Source: CAZLQF01 sp964561545 (GTDB lineage: Bacteria; Bacteroidota; Bacteroidia; CAILMK01; CAYYUA01). From it: a DNA stretch of 41,959 nucleotides. The stretch lies in contig CAZLQF010000021.1 of assembly GCA_964561545.1 (NCBI GenBank), positions 1-41,959 of the forward strand. Direction: 5' to 3'. The position numbers and the translations under genes were made by a program. This document shows positions 15,780 to 23,603 of the stretch, one piece after another; within the stretch, counting starts at the first letter, position 1; each line of letters opens with the position of its first letter. Under the pieces are notes generated by a model. It was not told the DNA's origin. It did not search any database and saw only the letters and a program-made list of their open reading frames with translations.

Positions 15780-18008
15780 ATGACGGAGGTAGAAGTTAAA
15801 GATAATAAGGAGGAAACAACTCAATTTCAAGAAGCACTTCAACATTTTTTCGGGTTTGATTCTTTTAAAGGAAATCAGGAAGCCATCATCAAAAGCATTT
15901 ATGATGGCCATGACACCTTCGTAATTATGCCAACCGGTGGTGGCAAAAGTATGTGCTATCAATTACCAGCCCTTATGAAAGAGGGAACGGCGATTATCAT
16001 CTCTCCTTTAATTGCTTTGATGAAGAACCAAGTTGATCACCTTAGAACGTTTGGAGATAAAAGCGGGGTAGCGCATTTTTTGAATTCATCCCTTACCAAA
16101 AAGCAAAAGGAGCAAGTGAAAAGTGACATCATGGATGGAACTACCAAGCTCCTTTATGTGGCGCCTGAATCCCTTACCAAAGAAAGCACTGTAGAACTGC
16201 TTCAAAAGGTGAAGGTTTCATTTGTAGCGGTGGATGAGGCGCATTGCATTTCAGAATGGGGGCACGATTTTAGGCCTGAGTACAGAAGAATCAGGACCAT
16301 TGTGGAAGCCATTGGAATTGTACCCATCATGGCGCTAACTGCTTCAGCCACTCCCAAAGTTCAGGAAGACATCATCAAAAACCTCTCCATGCAGGATGGG
16401 CAAGTATTCAAGTCCTCTTTTAACCGTTCTAACCTGTATTATGAGGTGCGCCCCAAAATATCCAAGCAACAAACCCTCAAAGAGATCATTGCTTACTTAA
16501 ACGAGCGCAAAGGCCAATCTGGTATTATCTACTGTTTAAGCAGGAAAACCGTAGAGGAAGTAGCCGATACTTTAAAAGTGAATGGAATTAAAGCCCTTCC
16601 CTACCACGCTGGTATGGATGGCCCTAAAAGAACGGATCATCAAGACCAATTTCTCATGGAAGAGGTGGATGTAATTGTGGCAACCATTGCGTTTGGAATG
16701 GGTATCGATAAACCCGATGTGCGCTTTGTGATCCATTATGACGTGCCCAAAAGCATTGAAAGCTATTATCAGGAAACTGGCAGGTCAGGCCGGGACGACC
16801 GTCCCTCTGACTGCATTATGTTTTACAATTACAACGACCTGCTTAAGCTCGAGAAATTCCTGAAAGATAAACCGGTAGCCGAACGAGAAGTAGGCGCACA
16901 GTTACTTAACGAAATGGCGGCCTTTGCAGAAAACTCCAATTGTCGTAGAAAGGCATTGCTTCATTATTTTGGTGAAGATTTCAATGTAGCGGATTGTAAC
17001 GAAACCTGTGATAACTGCCGGCATCCCAAAGAACAATTTGATGGCCAGGAAGACGTAAAAGTAGCCCTTGAGACCGTAATGGAATTAGAAGACAAGTATG
17101 GCATTGATCATATCATTAAGATCATAACCGGTAACAATGATAAGACCATTAACTCCTATGGCCACCACTTGCTAAATAATTTTGGCCGCGGTAGTGATAA
17201 AGACTACATGTGGTGGAAATCTGTAATTAGGCAAACCATGATGGCAGGTTACCTTGATAAAGATATTGAAACCTACGGCACCCTAAAAACAACCGAACAT
17301 AGCGAAGATTTTCTTAACAATCCCCATGAAATTATGGTGGCCAAAAACCGGGATTTTGAGCAAATATCCAAAGAACACAGAGATGAACAAGTCCAGGACG
17401 GAGGCGCTAAAGGCTTTGATAGCAAGCTTTACCAAATGCTTAAGGATTTGAGGAAAGATGAGGCCAAAAAGAATGACGTTCCACCTTACATTGTCTTCCA
17501 GGAAGGATCATTGGAAGAAATGGCCATTAAATACCCAGTAAAATTGGATGAATTGGCCAAGATACCCGGTGTAAGCGAATCTAAAGCGAGGAGATACGGC
17601 CAACCCTTCCTCAACATGATCTCGGAATACGTAGAAGAGAACGAAATAGAGAGGCCGGATGACTTTGTTGTTAAGTCAGTGGCTAATAAATCCAAACTTA
17701 AAGTATTTATCATTCAAAGCCTGGATAAAAAGGCCTCCATCAGTGACATTTCGTCTGCCAAAAACATTAGTAATGAAGAAGTACTTGAGGAAATTGAAAA
17801 CATTGTTTATGCAGGCACGAAAGTTAACCTAGACCACGAAATTGATGCACTTTTAGATAAAGAATACCAAGAAGAAATTTTTGATTACTTTCGAGAAGCT
17901 GAATCGGATTCGATTGACAAGGCTGTGCAGGAATTTGGAAATGACGTCTACTCAAGAGAGGAGTTACAATTGATGCGAATTAAGTTTATATCCGAAATGG
18001 CCAACTAA
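15780..18008 (+). CDS. recQ: ATP-dependent DNA helicase RecQ
   Basis: RecQ is a 3'-5' DNA helicase for recombination and fork repair. The 742-aa protein has motif 0/I (FKGNQEAI, then PTGGGKSMCYQLP near residue 52), the DEAH box VAVDEAHCISEWGHDFR with the RecQ aromatic loop, TASATPKVQEDI, the YCLSRKTVEEVAD block and motif VI QETGRSGRD. A zinc site follows (Cys residues in NCRRKAL and DCNETCDNC, about 386-413), then an RQC winged helix, an HRDC domain (about 565-635, VPPYIVFQEGSLEEMA) and about 100 extra C-terminal residues. The start is ATG 15780; a TTG at 15735 is open upstream but adds a tail absent from the family. The next gene starts 22 bp downstream. Confidence 0.95.
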   Translation: MTEVEVKDNKEETTQFQEALQHFFGFDSFKGNQEAIIKSIYDGHDTFVIMPTGGGKSMCYQLPALMKEGTAIIISPLIALMKNQVDHLRTFGDKSGVAHFLNSSLTKKQKEQVKSDIMDGTTKLLYVAPESLTKESTVELLQKVKVSFVAVDEAHCISEWGHDFRPEYRRIRTIVEAIGIVPIMALTASATPKVQEDIIKNLSMQDGQVFKSSFNRSNLYYEVRPKISKQQTLKEIIAYLNERKGQSGIIYCLSRKTVEEVADTLKVNGIKALPYHAGMDGPKRTDHQDQFLMEEVDVIVATIAFGMGIDKPDVRFVIHYDVPKSIESYYQETGRSGRDDRPSDCIMFYNYNDLLKLEKFLKDKPVAEREVGAQLLNEMAAFAENSNCRRKALLHYFGEDFNVADCNETCDNCRHPKEQFDGQEDVKVALETVMELEDKYGIDHIIKIITGNNDKTINSYGHHLLNNFGRGSDKDYMWWKSVIRQTMMAGYLDKDIETYGTLKTTEHSEDFLNNPHEIMVAKNRDFEQISKEHRDEQVQDGGAKGFDSKLYQMLKDLRKDEAKKNDVPPYIVFQEGSLEEMAIKYPVKLDELAKIPGVSESKARRYGQPFLNMISEYVEENEIERPDDFVVKSVANKSKLKVFIIQSLDKKASISDISSAKNISNEEVLEEIENIVYAGTKVNLDHEIDALLDKEYQEEIFDYFREAESDSIDKAVQEFGNDVYSREELQLMRIKFISEMAN

Positions 18009-18030
18009 ATGAGATTATACCTAAAAGAAC

Positions 18031-18681
18031 ATGAAATCAATCATGGCGTTTAAGCCGGGGGTGGTAATTCTTGCAGTTACCATCCTTTCATTTTTTCTAC
18101 CCTGCTTACTACCTACTGCAAAAGGTCAACACAAAACCGATCAAGACACCGCTGAGGTAGCTTATTATAACCTGTCATTATTTGACATCACAAAGATCAA
18201 GTCCTTCCATTCAGAAGAGCTTCAATTTTTAGGAATTAGGTTAGGAATTTCCATGGATCAAGCAAAGAATACATTAAGAGGTCGGGATAGTATCATCCTT
18301 AAGCAGGATGAGTTCAATGACAAGCGTTTGTACGTTTATGAAGATAATCAATCGAATAAGGAGTATCCACTTCTTTATTTAAAATGGCCTGAAAAGGATC
18401 CATCCACCTTGCAGGAAATCATTTTTTACCCTGGTTGTCGGAAATACTTCGTGGGCAACACCAAAAAACTGGTCACCGATGTTAAATTGAATTTTAGCTC
18501 ATCCACTGGCCAAATTTTCTTCGGCTATCCCAGCGGTAAGAAGAATTTATTGCGGATTCCTTCCCAAAATATCAGGCACACTGCCTACTACTACACTGAT
18601 AAAGGATATGAGATTATTAAATTGGAAAAAGGCGACAGTACCAAATTTGCTTTCGGAATTTTCCTGGATGAACCTTTATAA
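18031..18681 (+). CDS. Secreted protein of unknown function, paralog 1
   Basis: This 216-aa protein has a signal peptide (about residues 8-34, with a long hydrophobic core ending near TAKGQ) and a mature part of mixed strands and helices without a family I recognise. It is clearly paralogous to the next gene: GIRLGISMDQAKNTL aligns with NVKLGASLNNVQKTI, and YLKWPEKD...EIIFYPG, KYFVGNTKKLV aligns with YLKWNEKD...EIIIYPG, KYLVGDTKKLV. ATG 18031 is chosen; ATG 18043 is also possible. It starts 22 bp after recQ, so it may be on the same transcript, though a functional link to a helicase is not obvious. Confidence 0.75.
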   Translation: MKSIMAFKPGVVILAVTILSFFLPCLLPTAKGQHKTDQDTAEVAYYNLSLFDITKIKSFHSEELQFLGIRLGISMDQAKNTLRGRDSIILKQDEFNDKRLYVYEDNQSNKEYPLLYLKWPEKDPSTLQEIIFYPGCRKYFVGNTKKLVTDVKLNFSSSTGQIFFGYPSGKKNLLRIPSQNIRHTAYYYTDKGYEIIKLEKGDSTKFAFGIFLDEPL

Positions 18682-18774
18682 ACCTTTATTTCATACCAAC
18701 CCCATTAGATAGGGAGTTCAGAATATAAATATTAATCTTTCAAAAATTTTTATTTCTATTCCAAAGCCATTTTT

Positions 18775-18782
18775 TAAATTCG
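18775..18782 (+). promoter_or_regulatory. -7-like element before paralog 2
   Basis: TAAATTCG matches 7 of 8 positions of TAnnTTTG and lies 27 bp before ATG 18810, in the 116-bp gap between the paralogs. A -33 box is not obvious. Confidence 0.25.
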
Positions 18783-18809
18783 AGGTAGCACTCAATTTTG
18801 GAAATAAAA

Positions 18810-19448
18810 ATGGAAAGTATTATGTCACGTATTAAAAATTACATTGCCGTATTATTATTGATTAGCTCACCAACCTGGCTTTTCAGCCAGAAAATGCAGA
18901 ATGAAGAAGCAAAACCTTCTACTAACACCACTTACGAAATCACCAAAACCGACATTACTCAATTAAGCAAGGGCAAGCTTGAAAACATTAGCGTTTTTAA
19001 TGTAAAGTTAGGGGCTAGCCTTAACAATGTTCAAAAAACCATTGATGCGCAGGAAGGCCTTGATTTAGTAGAAGACCTATTTACCAATCACCGTTATTAC
19101 TTGTACGACAAGCAGCAAAATCGTAACCAACAGGTACCAATTGCTTATTTAAAATGGAATGAAAAGGATCAAAACTTGTCGGAAATCATCATTTATCCTG
19201 GTATTTCCAAATATTTGGTGGGAGATACAAAAAAGCTGGTATCTAAAAAGGTTATTGACTCCCAATCAAATCTTCCTGAAGAATTTATTGGTGAGCCTAA
19301 CAAAGAAGAGGTTTTGGTGGACATTCCTTCTATTAACCTTCAAAACACAGCTTATTATTTTCCCAACAAAGATTGCCAGGTCATCAAACAAAAAATGAAT
19401 GGCAAAATAGCCTACACTTTTGGCTTTTTTGATGGTCCTGTCAACTAA
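18810..19448 (+). CDS. Secreted protein of unknown function, paralog 2
   Basis: From ATG 18810 the protein is 212 aa; ATG 18822 or a TTG at 18798 would also fit. The signal peptide (RIKNYIAVLLLISSPTWLFSQ) ends near residue 27 with Phe-Ser-Gln, a common Bacteroidetes cleavage context. The mature part aligns along its full length with paralog 1, keeping YLKW, EII-YPG and the G-(N/D)-TKKLV block, and both end in a Phe-Gly-hydrophobic segment. A strong terminator follows, ending this unit. No known domain is seen. Confidence 0.75.
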   Translation: MESIMSRIKNYIAVLLLISSPTWLFSQKMQNEEAKPSTNTTYEITKTDITQLSKGKLENISVFNVKLGASLNNVQKTIDAQEGLDLVEDLFTNHRYYLYDKQQNRNQQVPIAYLKWNEKDQNLSEIIIYPGISKYLVGDTKKLVSKKVIDSQSNLPEEFIGEPNKEEVLVDIPSINLQNTAYYFPNKDCQVIKQKMNGKIAYTFGFFDGPVN

Positions 19449-19465
19449 GTCGTTTTATTAGAATT

Positions 19466-19505
19466 AAAAAAAGGTCATATCTTAAAAAGGTATGACCTTT
19501 TTTTT
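19466..19505 (+). terminator. Intrinsic terminator after paralog 2
   Basis: A perfect 14-bp stem (AAAAAAAGGTCATA with TATGACCTTTTTTT) closes an 11-base loop and is followed by further T. It can act in both directions because the stem starts with an A-run. Confidence 0.88.
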
Positions 19506-19611
19506 ATGTTGATACAACCATGATATTCGACCTTTTAAATCAAAATAACATCAAGCAATTGCGATTACAATAGCGAAGTAAATTTACCCCTTTTTAATTT
19601 TAAATTTATTA

Positions 19612-19619
19612 TAAATTTG
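19612..19619 (+). promoter_or_regulatory. -7 element before the 171-aa secreted protein gene
   Basis: TAAATTTG is an exact TAnnTTTG match 35 bp before ATG 19655 and just after a terminator, which supports a new transcription unit here. No -33 TTTG is seen at the usual distance. Confidence 0.4.
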
Positions 19620-19654
19620 AGCGGAATTTTCGGCCAAACTAAATAAATGAAAAA

Positions 19655-20170
19655 ATGAAGAAAGTACTCACACTCACCTTAGTTTTATTAGTAGGTAGTT
19701 TAGTAGGAAACGCTCAAAAAGCAGAGAAAGTACCAAATTTCAGGGAGATTGAATGGGGGGCACACCTGGACTCCGTGTTCATTGATGGCGAAAAAATCAA
19801 CTTTGTGGAAATTCCGGAAGCTACTGAATCCAATTCTTACAAAATCCCCAGTGACAACATGGAAATAGGCACCGTTAAACTTGAAAAGCTTCATTACATT
19901 TTTAATGATCAAAACCGTTTTAAAAAGGTTTTCATGCAAGGAGATAAAAAATTCCTCTCCGACATGGAGTTCATCCTAAGTTATAAATTTGGTAAGCCCT
20001 CTACCGTTAGAAATTTAGGATACGTTAATCTAAAAGAATGGACCGTTGGCAATGTCGTTTTTACCTTATCCGCATTCTCTAACAATCGGGACATCTTTAC
20101 AGTTACTATTGAAAGCAATTGGGAACAAGGTGCCCGTTACCGGGAAAACATGAAGGTAGATGATTTTTAA
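19655..20170 (+). CDS. Secreted protein of unknown function, 171 aa
   Basis: The protein has a clean signal peptide (MKKVLTLTLVLLVGSLVGNAQ) and a mature part of about 150 residues beginning NFREIEWGAHLDSVFIDGE. The W-G-x-x-x-D-x-V opening recalls the LG-x-S-x-x-x-x pattern early in the two preceding paralogs, and KFGKP occurs later, so a distant relation is possible but unproven. An ATG at 19647 opens a three-codon frame whose TGA overlaps this ATG, a possible termination-reinitiation signal. No known domain is recognised. Confidence 0.75.
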   Translation: MKKVLTLTLVLLVGSLVGNAQKAEKVPNFREIEWGAHLDSVFIDGEKINFVEIPEATESNSYKIPSDNMEIGTVKLEKLHYIFNDQNRFKKVFMQGDKKFLSDMEFILSYKFGKPSTVRNLGYVNLKEWTVGNVVFTLSAFSNNRDIFTVTIESNWEQGARYRENMKVDDF

Positions 20171-20219
20171 GGCTTGCTTTTTGCTATAAGATTGGATTAT
20201 TCGTAGTAAAAACATCTTT

Positions 20220-20609
20220 ATGGTACGTTCAAGTATACTTTTCGGTTTGCTTTTTTTAATCTCAACAGGGATAACAGCTCAACATATAGGGGATGAAAAA
20301 GGCAAAAAGTATTACGATGAGGAACAAACCAAACTCAAGGAGGTTTACTCCTATGAAAAGATCCATAAATATGATCCCCGCAATCCCGATGAAGGGCGAA
20401 AAACGGAACTAAGAAAGCACGGCCCTTATTTTTATTATTACAGGAATGGCCAGCTCAAGATATCCGGTAATTACAAAGAGGGATCAAAACACGGGGATTG
20501 GAAATACTACGACCAAAAAGGAAACTTAACTAAGTTAGAAAAATTCAAAAAAGGCAAGCTCCAGGAAACCATTGAGGACCCCCAGCCTGAGGAAGAATCC
20601 GGAAAATAA
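20220..20609 (+). CDS. Secreted MORN-repeat protein
   Basis: This 129-aa protein has an N-terminal signal peptide (SSILFGLLFLISTGITAQ) and two MORN-like repeats: HGPYFYYYRNGQLKISGNYKEG and HGDWKYYDQKGNLTKLEKFKKG. Such repeats (also in the YwqK family) form short beta-hairpins; their role in Bacteroidetes is mostly unknown and protein or membrane contact is suspected. Start ATG 20220. The PolX-like gene begins 28 bp after its stop, so the two may share a transcript. Confidence 0.8.
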   Translation: MVRSSILFGLLFLISTGITAQHIGDEKGKKYYDEEQTKLKEVYSYEKIHKYDPRNPDEGRKTELRKHGPYFYYYRNGQLKISGNYKEGSKHGDWKYYDQKGNLTKLEKFKKGKLQETIEDPQPEEESGK

Positions 20610-20637
20610 TCTTATTAATCGCTGAAAAGCAAAATAA

Positions 20638-22314
20638 TTGGATAATAAGGAAGTAGCACAGTTCTTTAAATTAGGTGCGCGTCTGCTTGAATTGTATGAC
20701 GACAACAAATTCAAGATCCGGTCTTACCAAAATGCTGCTTACCACATCGAAAAGATGGAGCAAAACCTCAATGATTTAAGGGAAGAAGAAATTGAACGAA
20801 TAGAAGGGATTGGCAAGAACATAGGAAAAAAGATCCATCAAATCCTGGACATCGGTACTTATGATGAACTCCAGCGTTTAACTGAACAAACACCCAAAGG
20901 CATTCTTGAATTATTAGGCATTAAAGGGATTGGCCCCAAGAAAATTGCTACCGCCTGGCAAGCACTGAACATAACCACCCCCCGGGAATTTTTAAATGCT
21001 GCTGAAAATGGGCAACTTAGTGGGCTAAAGGGTTTTGGCAAAAAGACAGAAGACAAGATCAAAGAAGCCATCAATTATTATTTAGCAAGTGCTAACAAAT
21101 GCTTGTTTGCCGAAGCTGAACATGAAATCAATGATTTTATTGACTTGGTAAGAGATGCGGGAGTAGTTAAGGAAATCGAGGCTGTGGGAGCTTTCAGGAG
21201 GAAATGTGAAGTCATTGATCAAGCTGAATTTCAAATCATCACCGAAGATGTTGAGGAATGGAAAAACTTTCTGAATAATTGTTCGCTAATAGAAAGTGTA
21301 ACTGAGGAACCAGATAACCATCAATGGCAAACAGCTCAACTCAACATACCTGTTGTCATACATACCTCTTCAAATGAAGATTGGTATCGTGATTTATTCT
21401 TCAACACCGGTTCATCAGATTATACGGCTCAATTTAGCAAGCTTAACCTTCATAACATCAGTAACGAAGCCGCCATTTTTAAGCAGGCAAACCAGCCTTT
21501 TATACCTCCCGAAATGCGAGAATCAAATTGGTTCGATAAAGATATAACACCTGAGCGGGTTGAGCATTTAATCACCTACACTGACCTAAAAGGCTGCATC
21601 CATAACCATAGCACCTACAGTGATGGAACCAATACCTTAAAGGACATGGCCCTTTATTGCCAGCAAATGGGCCTGGAGTATTTCGGTATTGCCGACCACT
21701 CAAAAGCAGCATTTTATGCCAATGGACTTAGTGAAGACCAGTTACTCCAGCAAGGCAAAGCAATTGATGAACTGAATGAGGAAATGGCTCCTTTTAAAAT
21801 TTTTAAAGGAGTGGAATCGGACATACTTACGGACGGCTCCCTCGATTATAAAAACGAAGTCCTGGAGCAACTCGACTACGTGGTAGCATCGATCCATGCG
21901 CCCCTCAACATGGATCAAGAAAAAGCTACCAAGCGCTTGATCAAGGCCATCGAAAATCCTTTTACTACCATTTTAGGTCATATGACCGGCAGGCTTTTGC
22001 TAATGCGGGAAGGTTATCCTGTAGATCATCAAAAAATCATTGAGGCCTGTGCAGCAAACGAGGTAGTCATTGAATTGAACGCCAACCCTCGCAGATTGGA
22101 TATTGATTGGCGCTGGATCGATTTTGCACTGGAGCAAGGTTGCAACATTGCTATCAACCCGGATGGCCACGTGACACATGGTATGGAAGATATGTACTGC
22201 GGGGTCAACGTAGCCCGCAAAGGCGGGCTCACCAAAGACCGCGTTTTGAATGCCTTGCCATTAAAAGAATTTGAGACCTTCTTGAATCGTAGAAAGGAGA
22301 AGATGGTATCGTGA
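20638..22314 (+). CDS. polX: PolX-like protein: HhH plus degenerate polymerase core plus PHP phosphoesterase
   Basis: Bacterial PolX combines a family X DNA polymerase with a C-terminal PHP 3'-5' exonuclease for repair. In this 558-aa protein the helix-hairpin-helix motifs (IEGIGKNIGKKI, IKGIGPKKIA, LKGFGKKTEDKI) are intact. The palm motif GAFRRKCEVIDQAEF (residues 184-198) keeps Gly and Arg-Arg, but the catalytic Asp-x-Asp position is Gln195-Ala-Glu197, and the region of the third Asp reads IPVVIHT. Polymerase activity is therefore probably lost. The PHP domain (about 317-550) keeps its metal ligands: CIHNHSTYSDG (His322, His324), IADHS, GVESD, SIHAP, LGHMTGR and NPDGH. Start is TTG 20638. 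The stop overlaps the GTG of the next gene by 4 bases. Confidence 0.87.
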   Translation: MDNKEVAQFFKLGARLLELYDDNKFKIRSYQNAAYHIEKMEQNLNDLREEEIERIEGIGKNIGKKIHQILDIGTYDELQRLTEQTPKGILELLGIKGIGPKKIATAWQALNITTPREFLNAAENGQLSGLKGFGKKTEDKIKEAINYYLASANKCLFAEAEHEINDFIDLVRDAGVVKEIEAVGAFRRKCEVIDQAEFQIITEDVEEWKNFLNNCSLIESVTEEPDNHQWQTAQLNIPVVIHTSSNEDWYRDLFFNTGSSDYTAQFSKLNLHNISNEAAIFKQANQPFIPPEMRESNWFDKDITPERVEHLITYTDLKGCIHNHSTYSDGTNTLKDMALYCQQMGLEYFGIADHSKAAFYANGLSEDQLLQQGKAIDELNEEMAPFKIFKGVESDILTDGSLDYKNEVLEQLDYVVASIHAPLNMDQEKATKRLIKAIENPFTTILGHMTGRLLLMREGYPVDHQKIIEACAANEVVIELNANPRRLDIDWRWIDFALEQGCNIAINPDGHVTHGMEDMYCGVNVARKGGLTKDRVLNALPLKEFETFLNRRKEKMVS

Positions 22315-23306
22315 AGATTTTAATCATCCGGCTAAGCTCTATTGGAGACATTGTACTAACAACGCCTGTTGTTCGATGCCTGCATGACCAATTGACCAAA
22401 GCTACCATTCATTTCCTTACCAAACCGCAATTCCGAGAATTGCTAACAGCAAATCCTTACCTCCATAAAGTCCATACGCTAAAAACGTCCTTTACAGAAA
22501 CCCTTGAAGAACTTAAGCTGGAGAAGTTTGATTACATCATAGACCTTCATAAAAATCTCCGCAGCTTCAAGTTGAAGGCTTTTTTAAACAAAAGGAGTTT
22601 TACTTTCAATAAGATCAATTGGGAAAAGTTTTTAATGGTCAACCTCAAAGTGGATTACTTACCCCAAATGCACATTGTAGATCGCTACCTGGCAGCCGTT
22701 CAATCCTTGAATGTTACGAATGATGGCCAGGGGCTGGATTATTTTATACCTGAAAATCAGGAGTTTGACCTAAGTAAATTACCAGAAGTTTTGAAAACAG
22801 GCTTTTATGTTTGGATGATCGGAGCTAAGCACTACACCAAACGGTTTCCGGAAAACCGTATTGCAACCCTGCTTCAACAATTTGATAAACCAGTGGTGCT
22901 TCTTGGGGGGCCTGAAGATCAATCCACAGGTGAGAAACTTGCCCAAACCCGAGCCAATATCATTAACTACTGCGGCCAATTGACCATCCATGAGTCGGCA
23001 ACATTGGTGAAAAATGCGCAAAAGGTGCTTACCAACGACACGGGGATTATGCATATTGCAGCAGCCTTTCAAAAACCCATTGTATCCTTCTGGGGCAATA
23101 CCACTCCTAAGTTTGGCATGAGTCCCTATTATGGCACTCACCAAAAAGCACGTACTAAGTCCATTGAGCTACAGGTAACCGGGCTTTATTGCAGGCCATG
23201 CTCAAAATTAGGCTTTCAAAAATGCCCGAAAGGCCATTTCCGTTGTATGCAGGACATTCCGGAGCAAAGGATTCTTAATGCCATAAACGCGCCAGCAGAG
23301 GATTAA
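22311..23306 (+). CDS. Glycosyltransferase family 9 (heptosyltransferase-like)
   Basis: Family 9 enzymes transfer heptose or related sugars from nucleotide sugars to LPS core at the inner membrane. The 331-aa GT-B protein starts MKILIIRLSSIGDIVLTTPV, the family's N-terminal signature with Gly-Asp, and has LLGGPEDQSTGEKLA, YCGQLTIHES and VLTNDTGIMHIAAAF, followed by VSFWGNTTP, in the donor-binding half. Four Cys near the C-terminus (YCRPCSK, KCPKG, RCMQD) are common in this family. The start is GTG 22311, overlapping the PolX stop (GTGA), which implies translational coupling. Donor and acceptor cannot be told from sequence; Bacteroidetes may use Kdo or other sugars. Confidence 0.88.
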   Translation: MKILIIRLSSIGDIVLTTPVVRCLHDQLTKATIHFLTKPQFRELLTANPYLHKVHTLKTSFTETLEELKLEKFDYIIDLHKNLRSFKLKAFLNKRSFTFNKINWEKFLMVNLKVDYLPQMHIVDRYLAAVQSLNVTNDGQGLDYFIPENQEFDLSKLPEVLKTGFYVWMIGAKHYTKRFPENRIATLLQQFDKPVVLLGGPEDQSTGEKLAQTRANIINYCGQLTIHESATLVKNAQKVLTNDTGIMHIAAAFQKPIVSFWGNTTPKFGMSPYYGTHQKARTKSIELQVTGLYCRPCSKLGFQKCPKGHFRCMQDIPEQRILNAINAPAED

Positions 23307-23603
23307 AGCTAAACTTAGTAGTATTAAAATTTTTAACCTCCGGCTGGCGGTTGACTTTTCTTTGTTTGGTTTCTTTTGGTCATGCAAGATTCTTTGCTGG
23401 GGCTAAAGCCTCAAAAATGGTTTGAAGCGAGCATTTTGCGCTTGAGTCAGTCGTTAATGCCGATCGAGTTCGCCAAACCAGGATCACCCAAAAGCTTTAA
23501 CAACCTTAAATGCACCTTTTACAATCTTATTTCAACTTCTAACCCATCCTTCGCCAATTTCTAATCGCCAAACACTAACTTCGCCCTTCAAAAACCGTTT
23601 ATC
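23307..23603. other. Intergenic region with GGCTAAAGCC-type motif
   Basis: This 297-bp gap contains CTTTTCTTTGTTTGGTTTC followed by TGGTCATGCAAG and a GGGGCTAAAGCC palindrome core (23399-23410). Text of this kind recurs between genes in Bacteroidetes as far as I recall, and related GGCT(A/T)(A/T)AGCC cores occur at 31086-31095 and 31135-31143 here. A 62-codon ORF through it (23376-23564) looks spurious. TAACTTCG at 23576-23583 is a 7-of-8 -7-like element for kynU. Confidence 0.35.

Noticed and set aside
22779..23144. 121-codon minus-strand ORF
   Set aside because: Antisense to the glycosyltransferase donor-binding half with no recognisable motif.
23376..23564. 62-codon plus-strand ORF
   Set aside because: It runs through a repeat-like intergenic sequence with a GGGCTAAAGCC core; no protein features.
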